Notes under the pieces: generated by a model
Database searches by the model: none
What the model was told of the DNA's origin: nothing
Seen by the model: the letters and a program-made list of their open reading frames with translations, nothing else
Shown here: positions 36,501 through 50,451 of the stretch, in pieces
Numbering within the stretch: position 1 is the stretch's first letter
How the letters are laid out: the number at the start of each line of letters is the position of its first letter
Program-made: the position numbers and the translations under genes
Assembly (NCBI RefSeq): GCF_000165425.1
Contig: NW_001798968.1
Span: 190,922 to 254,921, forward strand
Origin: Paramecium tetraurelia
Taxonomy: Eukaryota > Ciliophora > Oligohymenophorea > Peniculida > Parameciidae
Direction: 5' to 3'
Length of the DNA stretch: 64,000 nt

Positions 36501-39500
36501 CACATTGTTGTGTAGAATGTACCCAATTCCCTTAACATTCAAAGTCACTGGTCTCTATCTTCTCTTCACATTGCATAACAGATTGTAATTGTACTCTCTT
36601 TCGACTTTTGGTGCAAATTATATCTCAATAGGTTAATCTCCAAGTGCCTTAATGGTACCTTAAACTGGAGTTATGGTAAGAGAGTCTCCGTACTCTGGAT
36701 TATGGAAAGATTCCCTATCAAATTAGAATGTCAAAGGAACATCCTCTAAATTCTTAAGGATAACAGTTTCTTTATTCTTCCCTTGTACCAATAAGGGGAC
36801 CAAAATTGACCCTTACCAACGTTGAAAATGACATTTGGTTCAACCACACTTCCAGTAACTAGGAAATATTAAATAATGTGTTCCTGTGGAATCTCGAAAA
36901 CCCAATAACTTTCATGTTGTCCTTATGTGTCAGGTGAATATTCGAAGATGATTTCCGATTTCTTGCCAGACAACACTACACCCTTGATTGTGATACATTT
37001 GAAGTAGTTTGCATTCTAATTCTTTTCATCATCAATTCTCTTCCATTCATATTCATAACCAACTGAAGTGGGATTCACAACATAAAATCTCTTTGTGTTC
37101 TTAACTTTGCATCCCAAACTCTCAAATTCAATCACATTGTATTTGGCTTCCAAATCTGGTTTCTTATCTCTGTAATTGCTAGGTGGCAATTCAAAATGAC
37201 AGATTGGTCGTTCTGCTTATCCATCCAATTCAACTATCAACTTCTCCTAATTGGGATCCAAATTGTCTATTGAGATGACCAACAACCTCTCATTCGACTC
37301 ATCAACTTCTGTAGGACTGAACTTAATAGTGAACATCTCATCACTATTGCTAGCAATCTTCCCTTGTTTTGGATACACATAGAAGTATCCAGGATCTATG
37401 GCACCAGTCTCTGCTGACACTATCTTACAGTTATAATTTATGGCTATCAACGAAGTGTTCTTTAATTTTAATTAATGGACTCTAGTGGTGTACATCAAGG
37501 TCTCCTTAAAGTAAACACTTCTCTGATCGATTTCATATTTTGCAAAATCAGCAATTGCATTCACCTTCATTGGCATACTCTTATCACTCTTATCAATCAC
37601 CTGATATTCTGGTTCAGGCAATGGGTCTGAAATAGGAATGTTGGCTTCCTCTCCAGGCTCAGGTTGAGGAGGTTGAATGATCTCTTATTTCACAGCCTTC
37701 TTGTCAACCTTCTTGGCTCCCTTTTTGTTGGCAGCCTCTTCAGCCAATCTCCTAGCCTCTTCTTCCTCCCTTCTCTTCATCAACCAATTGTATTCGGTCA
37801 AAGTGACATACTTTGTGGTTGCCATACTATCATCCCATTCAGATTGAGTCTTCTTATTAATTTGTTTGGTGTCACACTATAGGGCAAATGATTTGTGGAT
37901 TATGCTTCTATTCGATTTAAATATTAATGTGATGGGTTTAGACTCTTTGGTATTCAAATGACCTTGTCTTGGAATGAATGAAAAATCTTCACAACCCTAT
38001 GTATTCCATTAGAATCGAATTGTGTTGGCTCCATTGTTTTTAAGGAAAAACTATATTTTCTTCTCTGTATTAATAATGCAATCACCAAATTGGACTTCAT
38101 CATCCAAGTTTTCAAATACAATGTCCTCTTAGAATGCTTCTCCTGTTACTGCCACTTTAGTAACTTCATAGGGATTCAGTAGAGTTTACATTACAAAATA
38201 ATGCTACTTAACTCCCACGTCCTTTGGTGTGAATTCAATATTGAAAGTAGAAGTGGTTTTAGGAGTAAGTGTAAATGTGTTTTGATCTAAAAATCTGAAA
38301 TGTTCGTTCACTGCTGTCAAATCCCATTTAACAGTGGCTGGAATTTATCCATCATTCTTCAATACGATTGGCAGAGTTAAAGTCTTGCCCAATCGAACTC
38401 TGCCAAATTTAACAACAGGCGTTCTCTCATCCAACCAATCCTTGGGTCTCTCCAATTTCAGTGTGGGTAAGGCTCCTTCTCCTCTTAGATCAAACAATAA
38501 TTTATGAGTCTTGGCACTTTGTTCACCATTCTCAACGATGGCCTCAAAAATACCATAATATTGAGCCATTATTGTAGGTTTGAAAGCAACCTTAATATAG
38601 ACACTTTCATGAGGTGCTATCTTGACCTATTTTGGGAGAACTTCAAATGCAAAGTTATCGTTTGGATAATTCTGCCTTCTTCTCGCATCTAATTTAACAC
38701 TGCATGGAATCTTGTTGGGATTTGTGAGTTTGAACCTTTCCACTACTCCATCGGACACTTTAGACGGCACCAAAGTACCAAAACTGAATACCTTTTCCTC
38801 AATGAAGAAGACATTGGAATTAATCAAATTTGATAGATTATTCACTTGGGATTGCAATACGACTTGCTCTTCAAAAATAGATTCATAACTAGTTGTACTA
38901 ATACCTGGAATGCAACTTTCACTCAGTACTTCATATTCAATTCCATTCGGTTAATCTTCTGGATTACGATTAATGATATCGATTGCCAATCTTTGTTCAT
39001 AGTTCTTCTATCCCTATCCTGCAAATGTGATTTCCACTGTACAAGAAGAGTCTGGGGCTATTGTGCCAATACTAGGCATGATTGTCCATTGCCCAATTTT
39101 CAATTACCCAGGAGGTGGATCATTCTTTCCTGGCTTAGCCTATTTCTTCTCTTGCTTTTTATCATCTTTCTTTGGTCCCTTCTTAGGATCCACAGGTGCC
39201 AAGGAAGATGGCATAGCCTTCATCAATTCCTTCTTTTCCTAGGCTTCCTTAGTCTATTGGTCCAACAATTGCTTTCTGAATTCTTCATTTGCATAATCAA
39301 ATATTGTGAAATTGAATTCGAATTACCCTTCATTCTTGATCTCCAAGTGTCTTACTTTCGATTCATTGAATTGAATCGGTCCAAAATTGATATTTTTTAA
39401 TGGATTAATTGAATACTTCGAATAAACACTATTGAATTGCACATTGATAGGAACAGGCTTATAGATTTCTTGTGTTTTCCCTTCCAAGATCTCCAAATAT

Positions 39501-42500
39501 AGATCAGTTGTATCATTTGTGGTCTTCATCTTAATCTCTTTGACTCCACAAAACCTTATCAAAATATCCTTCTATTAACCAGGATTCAGATCGGTTTCCA
39601 TCGGTTCCAATTAAAATAATTGAGGGAAGAGCTTCTTTTTAATTAGACACTTAATTTTCACCAAATACTATCCGATGTTCTTGACTTACAATATTTGATC
39701 TTTGAAATCACCCACTTTGACACTACCAAAGTCTAAAATATTCTCTGGTGTTGGATACTTAATATCAACTTAAATTTAAAATGCTTCAGCATCCACATTA
39801 ATAATCTTAGGATCCTACTTGATGTTCATGTTCTCCACATCTTCAACTTCAAGAGTTATCTTCAAATTTAACTTTCTCTCCTTGATTGCTCTGAATCTAA
39901 TTTCAATCTTAGCTTCCATTGTAGGAGCCAATTCACCTGAAGTGTTGATCACTTAGAACTCCTCTTCCAATTGCTCTATTCCTGTTAATTTCCACTTTGC
40001 ATTAATCATGCCAGTATTCTTTATAGTGACTGTCCTGGAATCAGATTAAGAAATTAACAATCTTTCAAATTTTACGTCAGGATTAATTAAATCAATAGTA
40101 GGTCTACATCCTATGCATACCAAAGGAATGATGAGAGGCAAAGGATTATCTTTGATCTAGACAATCAAATCATCTCTGAATTTCTAAGGTTTATCTGGGA
40201 ATGCCCACACTCTTAGCTCCAATGGAACACTGTTCATTTGGATTTTGGAATTGTCTAAATCCAAAGTGAATACTCCTTTTTGAATCTCTTTATTCTCTTG
40301 GATGCTTGATAATAGGGAGAATTGCAATTCAGTATCAAATTTACCAGAATTAGACAATCTAAATGTTGTGCTATTGATTGCTCGATTGGCTACCTTATCA
40401 GACTTTCCAATGAGCAATGGTCCGAAATCAAAACTTTGTTCATTCTATACATAAACCTTGCTTAAGTATGAATCAGGTGCAAGAGCTGGTCTTGCTTTCT
40501 TAACAGTCCAAAACAGTTATTTTGGTAATCCACTCAAAGATGGGTAATCAGCAACTCCTTTGACTTCAGCAGCTGATTTCTTGATGGAAAAGAAATTATC
40601 AAAGTTGAGTCTGCCTTCAAATGAACCAGTATGCTTAGTAAAGAATTAGATGACTAAAATCAATGTTCTACCTGCTGGGATGTTCCATCTGTATTGTTTT
40701 TAAGTTAAATCTTCAAGTTTATAATTATACTTCTGATCATTTCCTTAAGATGAATCTGGATTCTTTTGCTATTGCGATCTCTTGCTTACATTTGCAATCG
40801 ATCTCGAAGTAACATTAGCTCTTGCTTTGACTGACGGAGTGACTGGTTTATTCAATTAATCAGGATGCTAGAGTTGTTCCCGACTTGGTGAATTGATATC
40901 CTCAAGATGTTTATTTTATTCCTCCTAGAGATTGATCTTGTCATCATCAACATGATCTGTCTTTTATTAAGATTGCATTTTGAAATCCTTCACATACATA
41001 TCTTTTGGTGTGAGGATGTTAAAGTATTTCAGAGTCTAAGTAAGAGTTGCATTTGATTGATGTATTGATGACTCCTTTGTGTCTGTCTTCTTTCTGCCTG
41101 TTTATATAGATTAGTTAAGATTGTCTTTCTTCTTCATCACAATCTAATGATAAATTGGATCAGGAATTGGCAACGAATTTGGATTTGGATATATAGGTGC
41201 TGCTATTACCTGTAATCCTGTTTAGCATAACTATGGTAAATTGTAATGGAAAGGAACTTCGTTTAATGATCTTTCTCCTTTTTGAAGATATGTGTAATCT
41301 ATGATCTCTACCTTTGGTTCTTCTGGCTCAGGTGGCTTATCGCCCTTCTTTGCTGGCTTTTATGGTTTCTCTTCCTTCTTTCCTTCATCGAACACTGGAT
41401 CATGAATTTTAGTAGCTATTTCTATTTTCTCATGATATTTATTCTCAATCAAAGCTTTCACTTTTGTTATTAAGTCATTGAAATTCTATTTCTGTATTTC
41501 ATCTTAAAAACTAGCAGGGTAAAACACATCATAGTAACTTTATTCCACTAGATTTCCTGCTGATTTTGGTTATGACTTTGGTCTTGATTTCTATCTTGAT
41601 TATTATTGTTGTTATAATTGTAATTATGAAACCAAAGGCTTTTCTTGCTTCTTAGTTACACTCTAAGATTACTCCTTTCCTCTCTTAGTCAGAGTTTTAT
41701 TATTCTTGTCCTTAGACGTGGGAATAGGTTCCACTATTTCTTCTTTCTTAGGTTTGTCTTCTTCAGCCAATTTCTCCATTCCTGGCCATTCAATCAATTT
41801 CTAGATTTCAAAACCATATTGATCATATTATTCCTTCAATACTACCACTTATAAATGAGAGTCAATCTCCATGATGCATTTCATCAAATATAATTCATTT
41901 GGCCAATATTTGGATTACAAATTATCAAAAATAGCACCTGCACCGCAATCCTCATGAGCCAATCTTGCTTTCAACAATTTTACGATAATCTCTTCACTCA
42001 AGTATTCATATAAATGCAATGGAATTGGTCCCCACTTGTCTTCAAGATCCTTTGATTTCTTTCCTGCTTTCTTTAGTAATTTCTCTCTCTCTTATTATAC
42101 AAATTGAATTTCGTTTTATCTCTATTATAAATATTGCTCTAGTTGTTGATATGCTTAGGTCTAATTCTCTTGATTCCATTGAACTAACTCATTCATATTA
42201 ATCACTTTTCTTCTGTGAGTCTACTCCAAATAATTGGCTAAATGAGTCTTTCCACACCTAGGAGGCCCCATGATAACAATATTTTTCAAGACATCTTCAC
42301 TGACCTTCTTTGGATACTCGACTTTAATCATAGTTTCCTGTATTACAATATCATCTAACTCTTTTTACAATTATTCTTTATTTTCAACATTAGGATCTTA
42401 CAATTTATTCAAGATTTGATCTTTTCTCTTACTTCTAGTAAATGCCTTCTAAAAATCTAACCATATTGGTTGTCCTGGTGACCTCACAGGCATCAATATA

Positions 42501-45500
42501 AAATCTGTGTGTTCCAATTATGGATAACTATTTACAATTTCATCATCCTGAAGATATTGGGTATCAAAATCTAACGAGAATAATTCAGTGTCAAATTCAG
42601 TAGGATTCTTGATTTCCAATACAGAATGTGCAAACTTATCATAGGGTAAGATTGGCCCAATGTTTATCAATTGAGGATTGAATTATAAATTGATGCTTGT
42701 TCCAGTTCCCTTAAGATTCAATATATAAGGTGTTGCATTCTCCTTGATGTTGAGAGTGAACTTTTAGGAATAGTTTCTTTCAACCAATGGAGTGAAATGT
42801 GCCTCCACTAGTTATTTATCACCTGGTTTAATTATGCCACTATTAGGCACTAAGACAAATCTAGGTTCCTCTTTCTTATCAGCTGTCAATTCTTATCTAG
42901 TGGATTGAGACCATTCACAATCGATCTCTTTATCATTGACAAATCTTAAGAAGATGATCTTCTTTTACCCAATCAGAACTTTACCAAAATCAATTTATCC
43001 ATCAGCTGAATTCTCAATTACAATTTAAGGAATAGTGATGTTGGCCACTAATTCAAGATGGAACTTTGGACCCTTCTTCAATTCAATTGGCACTACAGTC
43101 TTAGTTGGTCCAAAACCCATGTTCTTTTTCGTCTAATATTGAATGTTCAAAGTGATATTTGCACCACTTGGTAAATTCAAAACTCTTTCTGGTACAATAT
43201 TTGTATCCCTAAGGTTTAAAGTACTTGCCATCTAAAACAAACTCAACTGGCAAAGTGCCTGGATTGTTGATGGTTATTGTTTTTTGTCTTATTGAATTAA
43301 GCACCACATTGCCAAAATCACAAATGTAAGTAGCCAAAATCACATTATCATAGAATTTCTCTTTTTGATCTCTTGAGTGAGTCCTCTCATCCTACTTATC
43401 CAAAACAGTCCTCTTTATCTATTCACAAAACACAAATCTATCAATGTCCCTCTCGACTTCCAACTATACTTATTCCAAAGTCTTAACTTAAACCTTCTGA
43501 TTCTATGTCTTGGCTATGAGTTAAGCCCTCTTAGTCTGAGTCTCCAAATCAGCCTTCTTCTTAGCAATTTCAACATCAAACTTCTACTAAAATAAGGGAT
43601 TTTCAGATCTTGGCAGTTACACCACCATTGAAGGATAGACACCTCTTCCAATTATAGTAATGGGTTGGAAAAAGCTCATAATATCCTATCTACACCAATA
43701 TAATTTCCTTGAACTCTGCAGGTATTACTGGTGACACTCTTACTGTGATTCTGAGTTTTTCACCTCCTGCAATCTTTCCATTTTATGGTTGTACATCAAC
43801 GAATCCCTTCTTCTTTATGTGTCTCAAGTCAATCTTAAATTCAAAAGTAACCTTTCCTGTGTTCTCAATTGTAAATTCTCTAGAAACCCATTCACAAAAT
43901 CTCACATCTCCTAATTCAATCAAAGTAGTGCTCATTTTAGATGATAATAAACTACTATCTCCCACCAAAGTCACCTCGTACTCAGGACCACCATCAACAT
44001 GACAGACAGCAGTGGTTTTAAATCTTTGTCCTCCAATTGCATTATACACAAATTCTACTTGTTCTTCTGACCCAGGTTCCATGTAACCACTTAATGGTAA
44101 GATATCAAAGATTTCATTAATTGGAATATTTGGCTATTGCCCTTGAAGAGACAACTCTTCACTTACGAAAGTCCATTCATAATTCAGTGCCATTTCACTT
44201 TGATTCTTCATTGTCATAACCATCTTCTTTGTTGTGTCATATAAAATTGATCCAAAATTAATAAGATTTGTTTCCATGATTAAATTTGGAAAGTGGACCT
44301 ACCCAATCAAATCAATCAGATCCTTATGAGGGTGTTCATAATGAGACAGTTGTAGTTTGCCTTCTAAATCACCAGATTTACGATCAGATTTAAAAGCAGG
44401 ATCAAAATCAATTCTAACTACTGCACTCTTACCTGGATTCAATTACAACTTATCCTAATTCACAGTGAAGGGTTATTGACACTTTAAATCAAAGTTTACA
44501 GGTAGGGGACAAGCACAAGTGATTTCGAGATTCTTCGAAATAGGCATAAATGGAACATTCTTCTCCCATGAATACTTAAAGAAAAGTTTCCTCTCTGAGA
44601 ATTACAAAGTTGGTTGGATGAAATCACCTTCAATTGTTGTGGCAAATAGTAGATTTGCTTTTCTTTCAGTGCCTATTGTAGAATTTAACATAAAAATCTC
44701 TGAAATCTTTCCCTTCTTCTATGAGTACCCTCTGAATTAGAACATGATTCCATGCTTAGGAGGTAAAACTATTGTATCAGGAGCAATTGAGAACACTGAT
44801 TCTTCTTCTGGGGGAGGAGGAGCCTTGTTATTCTTCTAATCTTATTCTTCCTTCTTCTATTGTGGTTTCTTTTGAGTCCATTGTAATTTTTATTGTTTCC
44901 TGCCTTTATTCTCAACAAAGATCTCCTTAGTCACTTTTCTGTGAGTATAATTAACTCCCATATTCACAGATGATAAATCATCCTTACAGAATATTGTTGA
45001 TCCAACTCCCTTAGCTTTCAATTAGACTTCTACGTCATCACCTTCCTTGATAACAAAATGAAGGACATCAGTAACCTTCACAGCATCATCAGCACTACAA
45101 AGCACTTCAATTTCACAACTCTCCTTTGGTTTTATAATTCCATGTTTTTGGATGGGTTTAAATATTGAGACTTTGTTCTTTGTGAAGGCATGGAAGTCAG
45201 CCTCAATATCACTATCATTGGTCAATGTTAATTTTAGGGAATAATCCTTTAAGACTTCAACATTTCCGAAATCCAATTCTGTCTTTGATGTTTTCACCTT
45301 TGGTCCTTCTGAAAATGCTACAATTGTTATCACGTGAGGCTATCCATTATTGGTACCAACTATATTTATTTACAATGGCAGTGTAATGTCATATAATTTC
45401 TTAGTAGTCAATGTCACTTCCAATGACATAGTTGAATTACCATTGATCTTACCACTGGATGGCTCCACTGTATAATCTGCTAATACTTTATACTCATCAT

Positions 45501-47779
45501 TCTGAGATAAAACAACAAATTTGGCTGGTAATTCAGATGTATTAATTAAATCCACTCTTGATTTGCATGGATTCCTTAAGAATACTTTTTAATCATCTCC
45601 TTTGTTGAAATTCAGTCTATCACTTGGTCTCAATTCCACTCTTGGAGCTTAACAGTCAGCTGTAATTGGTATCGATAACATATCTTAACCAACACCTTCA
45701 ATGTCTACAACCATGACTTATTCATAAGTCTTAATTTATTTTGGAATGAAGGTCACTTTAATTACATCGAAATTTTTAGGCTAGATGGTATTTCTTCTGG
45801 GTTCAATTTCAAATTCCCTCTCAGCTAATTTCCCATCTCCAGGGATCTTAAGTTCATATGTAAATGCAACTGTAGATGTGTTAGTCATTCTTATACTCTT
45901 AGTTTATTCGAATGAATAACTGACAGTACCGAATTGAATTTTCTCATCTTAGAAATTGAATGTAGGAGCAATCACATGTCCAATAAATAGTATAGTTAAT
46001 TAATCTGTAGATCCTTCTAATTTCCATCTGAAAGTCTCTTTGAATTCACCTGGTATGCTGGATTTGAACGTAATTGTGAATGGCATTCTTTGACCAACTG
46101 CTAATACACCTCTCTCAACATCAAATTTGAACATCTTACCAAATGCTCTTTCATTTGGCATCAACTCGAATTTACATTCTATTTCGCCTCTGTTTTCTAT
46201 GACAACCTCAGTCTTATGAATTTCATTCACAAACACATCTCCTAAATTCACTTCATAAACACTTAAGAATGCCCTTGGTCCCATGCCTTGTCCATACAAA
46301 TTCAATGGCAGTCTTTCCTCTGAACATGAGATGTTGCAATAGGCCACAGTCTAATAGAGAAATGCACTTCTAGGCACAAAGGTTACTGTAACTGTCATCT
46401 CTGAATTCGGCCAAATCTGACCTTATGTGGGTTCAATTGTGAATATATCATCAATGAATAGAAGTAGATCATCCTCAATAGCCTTACGAATGTTTCGATA
46501 TTTCCTTGCCAATTGCAATTCAGCCTTCTTCTGTCTCTTCAAAATAATAGCTTTTTCATCTCTCTCTTCCTCCTCACTGTCTTCATCTTCTTCCAATTCC
46601 AATTCCTCATGTACTCCTTCATTTGACACTAACTCTTTGATAAGCATTCTCTCCTCAGCCTCTTCTTCTTCCAATTGGTTTCTCAATCTGTTCTTCTTCT
46701 CCTATTCCTCCTTTTCTGTCGCAAAGGCTCTCCATTCAAAATCTACTTTCACATTCGATTTGTTAATAATCTATAATGTCTGTTGTAATTGGAGACCAAT
46801 AAAGGCCTCAGTCATATTGATCTGACTTTTGGAGAGGTAAACGTTTCCATTATGAGCCACTCCAATGATGGGCACATAGGCTTCCATATTATCGTACTAT
46901 AAAATAGCCTTGTTCTTGTAGGACCTAGCTTCTGTTGGAAAGAATCTGTACTTATAATATGGATGATTACTTGATGACAATTTGCTCATTCTTGCCGTAT
47001 TCCAAGACTCCTTCCCTCTTGTCGGCATCAAACCCCAAGGGTAGTTTCAAGAACCATTTGGTGGTCTTCTCTCCTAAATTTCTAATGATAACTGGTTTTT
47101 CGGTGGTGTATTTGACAGGACAATTACCAAAGTCAAGAGAATCGGGAAAGTCTACGGGATCTGAATAATGACATACCTATCATGGCTCTTTTGCCAACAG
47201 CGACTATTGGTACAACAAATTTCTCTCTTTCTGTCTCAACAATAACATCGTAATTATAATCTGATTTGGACTCAGGAGAAAAACGAATAATGAAGTTGGT
47301 TTCCATGCCTGGTGCTACCTAGAGGATGATAATGATAAAATAAATGCCTTGGTTCCTGTTCCTGCATCTTTTCCATTAGTACCTTGAGGCACAACTTAAA
47401 ATAGACGAGAGTCTGGCTTGTATATTTTAACTCTTCTTGCTACCCGATCTTTGTTACGCAATTTGAAAATCTTCTCCTTAATTTGCAATGGCTTGTGTAC
47501 TTTCAAAGAGGAATTTGTACCTCATAGTCTGTGAATTGTATTATTGGTGGAATCGGATCAAAGAGCGGTTCGTCGATTGGGACACTACTCACTGGTTGAG
47601 AGGAGAAGTCAGCCAGATTCTAGAATTCAATGATTTTGATTTTGGGATGTGCATCTTCAAAAATCTATCCTGATAATTGCTTCTAAATCAATTAGGATGG
47701 AGTCTAGGTTATGAGAGAGGAATACAAATTCTTAAGTTTTAGCTTGTCTATTTGTCTAGGTAAGCTTCTTCTGCATCAT
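33515..47779 (-). CDS. HYDIN: HYDIN homologue, central-pair ciliary protein (giant)
   Basis: 14.3 kb, roughly 4500 residues after small introns. N-terminal introns: 47704-47725, 47492-47520, an apparent GC..AG intron 47319-47347, and a 25-nt one near 47165. C-terminal introns include 25 and 26-nt ones near 33600 and 33845. Dozens of about 100-residue ASH/MSP-type beta units recur, with motifs such as IDFPDSLDFGNCPV, VDFG and FTITPLSGTLP. A Walker A GPPRCGKT near 42250 lies in a stretch like the P-loop region of vertebrate HYDIN. A Glu-rich segment lies near 46430-46690. The end PQWVFYLQGE also matches HYDIN. The protein builds the C2b projection of the ciliary central pair and is needed for motility. 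Not every internal intron was mapped. Confidence 0.95.
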
Positions 47780-47814
47780 CAGTTATTTAATTTAATAAAA
47801 TATTTTTGCTTGTA

Positions 47815-49217
47815 TCACTAAATCATTTACACCAGGGACTCCCTGACATTCTTTTTAAATAATTAATATATTTCCTAATTGGTCTTGTTCATCGTCTCCA
47901 CTCCGTACTTATAGAAGATCAGCACACCTAATATCGTGATGACCGCGAAAAACAAGAAACAGTTTTACATCCCCAAATGTTTGCTTAATTAAATACACAA
48001 AAGTACATGGCAACTGGAAACACCAATAAGATGATTATCGAATAGCCCCAAAAAGTGTAGTAGCAATATGAAATCAATTGTTAAGGAACAAATTCAGGCA
48101 TGTAAACAGGGACGATAGGGCCAGTCGAACTAAAATTGGCAAATACAAATACGAAGATGAACACAATTAGCAGGTCATCATTCTTTAAATAAGAAAATAT
48201 GAAGATCCCAAAATTGGCTACGAACATTAATGAAAGTCCTGCCAATAGAGGTTTCCTCCTACCATAATACTTGAGAGTAATCGTCCCAGCAAAACTATAC
48301 AATATCCATTTAAGTACTGAAATCAAGAAGGATAAAAACTAAGCAGTCTTCTAAGATTTTGAATCATTAAAAATTTATGTTGAATATTGTACTACTGCGT
48401 TGAATCCACAAAACTAGAATACGAACATTAAGAATAATCCAAATTGGAATTATTTCTTGTATTTTCTGATTGTCTCTCCCAATTCAACTTATTTATTCTA
48501 TGTTTATGATTATTCCCGTATATTTTCTAATAATTCTTAATAGTTGGAACTTTGATATATCTTTTTCAATACTGCCAGTGCTTTATCATCCTAATTGTTC
48601 TGTATGTAAAAGATAGGAGTCTAGAAATTATATATGGTTTTCATCACAATGATCCTTATCAAACTTGGAATTCCACCAACGAAAAAGTACACTCTCCAAA
48701 AATATTGATTCAATTGATCAGGGGATGTAATATCGTCCGTTGTTGGAAACCATACCCCATAGAGCATAGTCAAAAAGTACCCAAATGAAAATACTGTTGA
48801 TAATAAGCCACCCATCGATGAGTACATTGATGTCGGCGAAATTTGCCTAATAAACACAGGCTAACAAACTGCACACATCCCACAACCTATTCCCGCTATT
48901 ATTCTTCCAATAAAAAATGTGTAGATATCTGAAAAAATCAATAATGAACTCCCCACAAACAAGCAGACGTCTGCCATCAGGATTCCTGTGTGATATTTCT
49001 TTATGAATGTGGTTAAGATTGCTCCAAAGAAGGCTCCAATATATGCAGAGCTAGTTAGAGCTCCCGCAAAAAAACTTTAATCATCCTTGCTTATTTCAAA
49101 AACTATATATAAAGTTTTTAGGGCATTGTTCATAGAATTTGAAACAAATGCATATGAAATAGACCCTATATTAAATGATATACATGCAATTACTACCCAC
49201 GTTTTATTTATTTACAT
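47815..49217 (-). CDS. MFS sugar-porter-type transporter
   Basis: One intron (47984-48006, 23 nt) gives 459 residues with about 12 hydrophobic segments. Family marks: an R/KYGRRKPLL motif after TM8 (KYYGRRKPLLAG), the cytosolic loop, GRIIAGIGCGM in TM4 (GRxxxGxG), and an acidic segment near the end (KYGVETMNKT, the PETxGK position). Transport of hexoses or related solutes by proton symport or facilitated diffusion is inferred from the family. N-terminus MQINKTWVVIAC is short, as usual. 35 bp separates its stop from the HYDIN start. Confidence 0.9.
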
Positions 49218-49418
49218 TATTCTAGTTATTATAAAATTATCAATTCAATAAATATGATAAAACCTAGAAGTAATTCATTAATATTATCATAATTCAAAAT
49301 GGTGATGAATTTAAGTAATCACTTAAGAAGTTCATTATTTAGAAACTAATTCAATAAGTATAATATCAAAATTTATTTAATTTTTGATTGAAAATCTATA
49401 TAAATTGAACAAAAATGC

Positions 49419-50318
49419 TCAATCAAATTAAATTGGTTTGCTGAGGTTTTGCAATTCCTCAAATAATGCCTTGATTTATTCCTAATCATCAACTTCTTAT
49501 TTTGGCGATTCAAAGAGTGGTTAATTTAAGTTGGTTTCCAGAGTGTGTAGTTCGTTCTATAAGAATTTAGTAGTGAAATATTAGGAGATATCTTAGATTA
49601 TTATAATTATGAGTTACTTTTGAATTTTTTGTGTTAAGACATTGCCCCTATAATGATGTCTATCCTCTCCAATTTGTGATTCACTTGATCGAACTGACTG
49701 TGCAATAACTAGGATATAATGAGTTTTAACCTTTTTGAGATTCCACATTTCTTCCAAAAGCACCCCACTCTTTTATTTCAATATTTGCATGTCCTCGTCT
49801 AACCTTGTATTTGTGTCTTTGATATCAGATGCGCACACTCTTAAGATGTTTTACTCCTCCTTCAGTTTAGCAGCTAAGTAAAGTAATATGATGTACATGG
49901 TTAATTAGGATTGACAGATTCTTAATTCCCATCATCATTGTTTCTTCTTTTTATAAATTACAACATCTGTCTATTGATAGGTAACTCAAATGTATTACTT
50001 AACTCCTTTTCTGAAGCATTTGTGTTTAAACTCTTGTCCGTCTTAGTGTTTACTCTTTTTAAAATTATACAAATTCAATTGTCTAGCAAATAACTCTTTA
50101 AGTGTACCTTAGAAAACTAGAGTAGTTTCTGTGTTTGAAATATTGTGGCAGAACCTATTATTATAATAACTTTTGGCTTTTCACTACAAAACTTAATCCT
50201 TCTTCAGTCCAAGAGACAATATGAGATATGGATTGATCCTAATTCTTTACAGGAGATTTACTTCTAGCATTTCGAATGTTTTCATAATAAAAGTTGGGAC
50301 CAATGAACGAGTAGCCAT
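49419..50318 (-). CDS. Heat shock transcription factor (HSF)
   Basis: Four introns (50239-50261, 50083-50107, 49971-49998, 49874-49896) give 266 residues. The winged-helix DNA-binding domain covers about residues 8-105: LVPTFIMKTFEMLE, HIVSWTEEGLSFVV, VLPQYFKHRNYSSFLRQLNLYNF, and FKHKCFRKGVKQMLQFIKRR. A coiled-coil trimerisation region follows (LKEEQNILRVCASDIKDTN..). The acidic end is rich in Leu and Gln. HSFs bind nGAAn repeats and drive heat-shock genes. The protein is short, with no obvious long activation domain. A further 33-nt intron-like stretch inside the coiled-coil region is possible and would not change the frame. Confidence 0.95.
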
Positions 50319-50451
50319 CGTGTGAATAATATAATTTAATTATAATACACATTATATATTGATTTATTGTAAATAATAGCAATTTCGAGAGTCAAAGTCT
50401 TTTGATAATAATACTTTTGTTGTCTATAATATATCCAAAAATTAAAGTAGA

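Noticed and set aside
38846..39400. Plus-strand frame of 184 codons, plus others in 34-47 kb
   Set aside because: Antisense to HYDIN; hydrophobic composition is the complement of the beta-rich, charged HYDIN codons.
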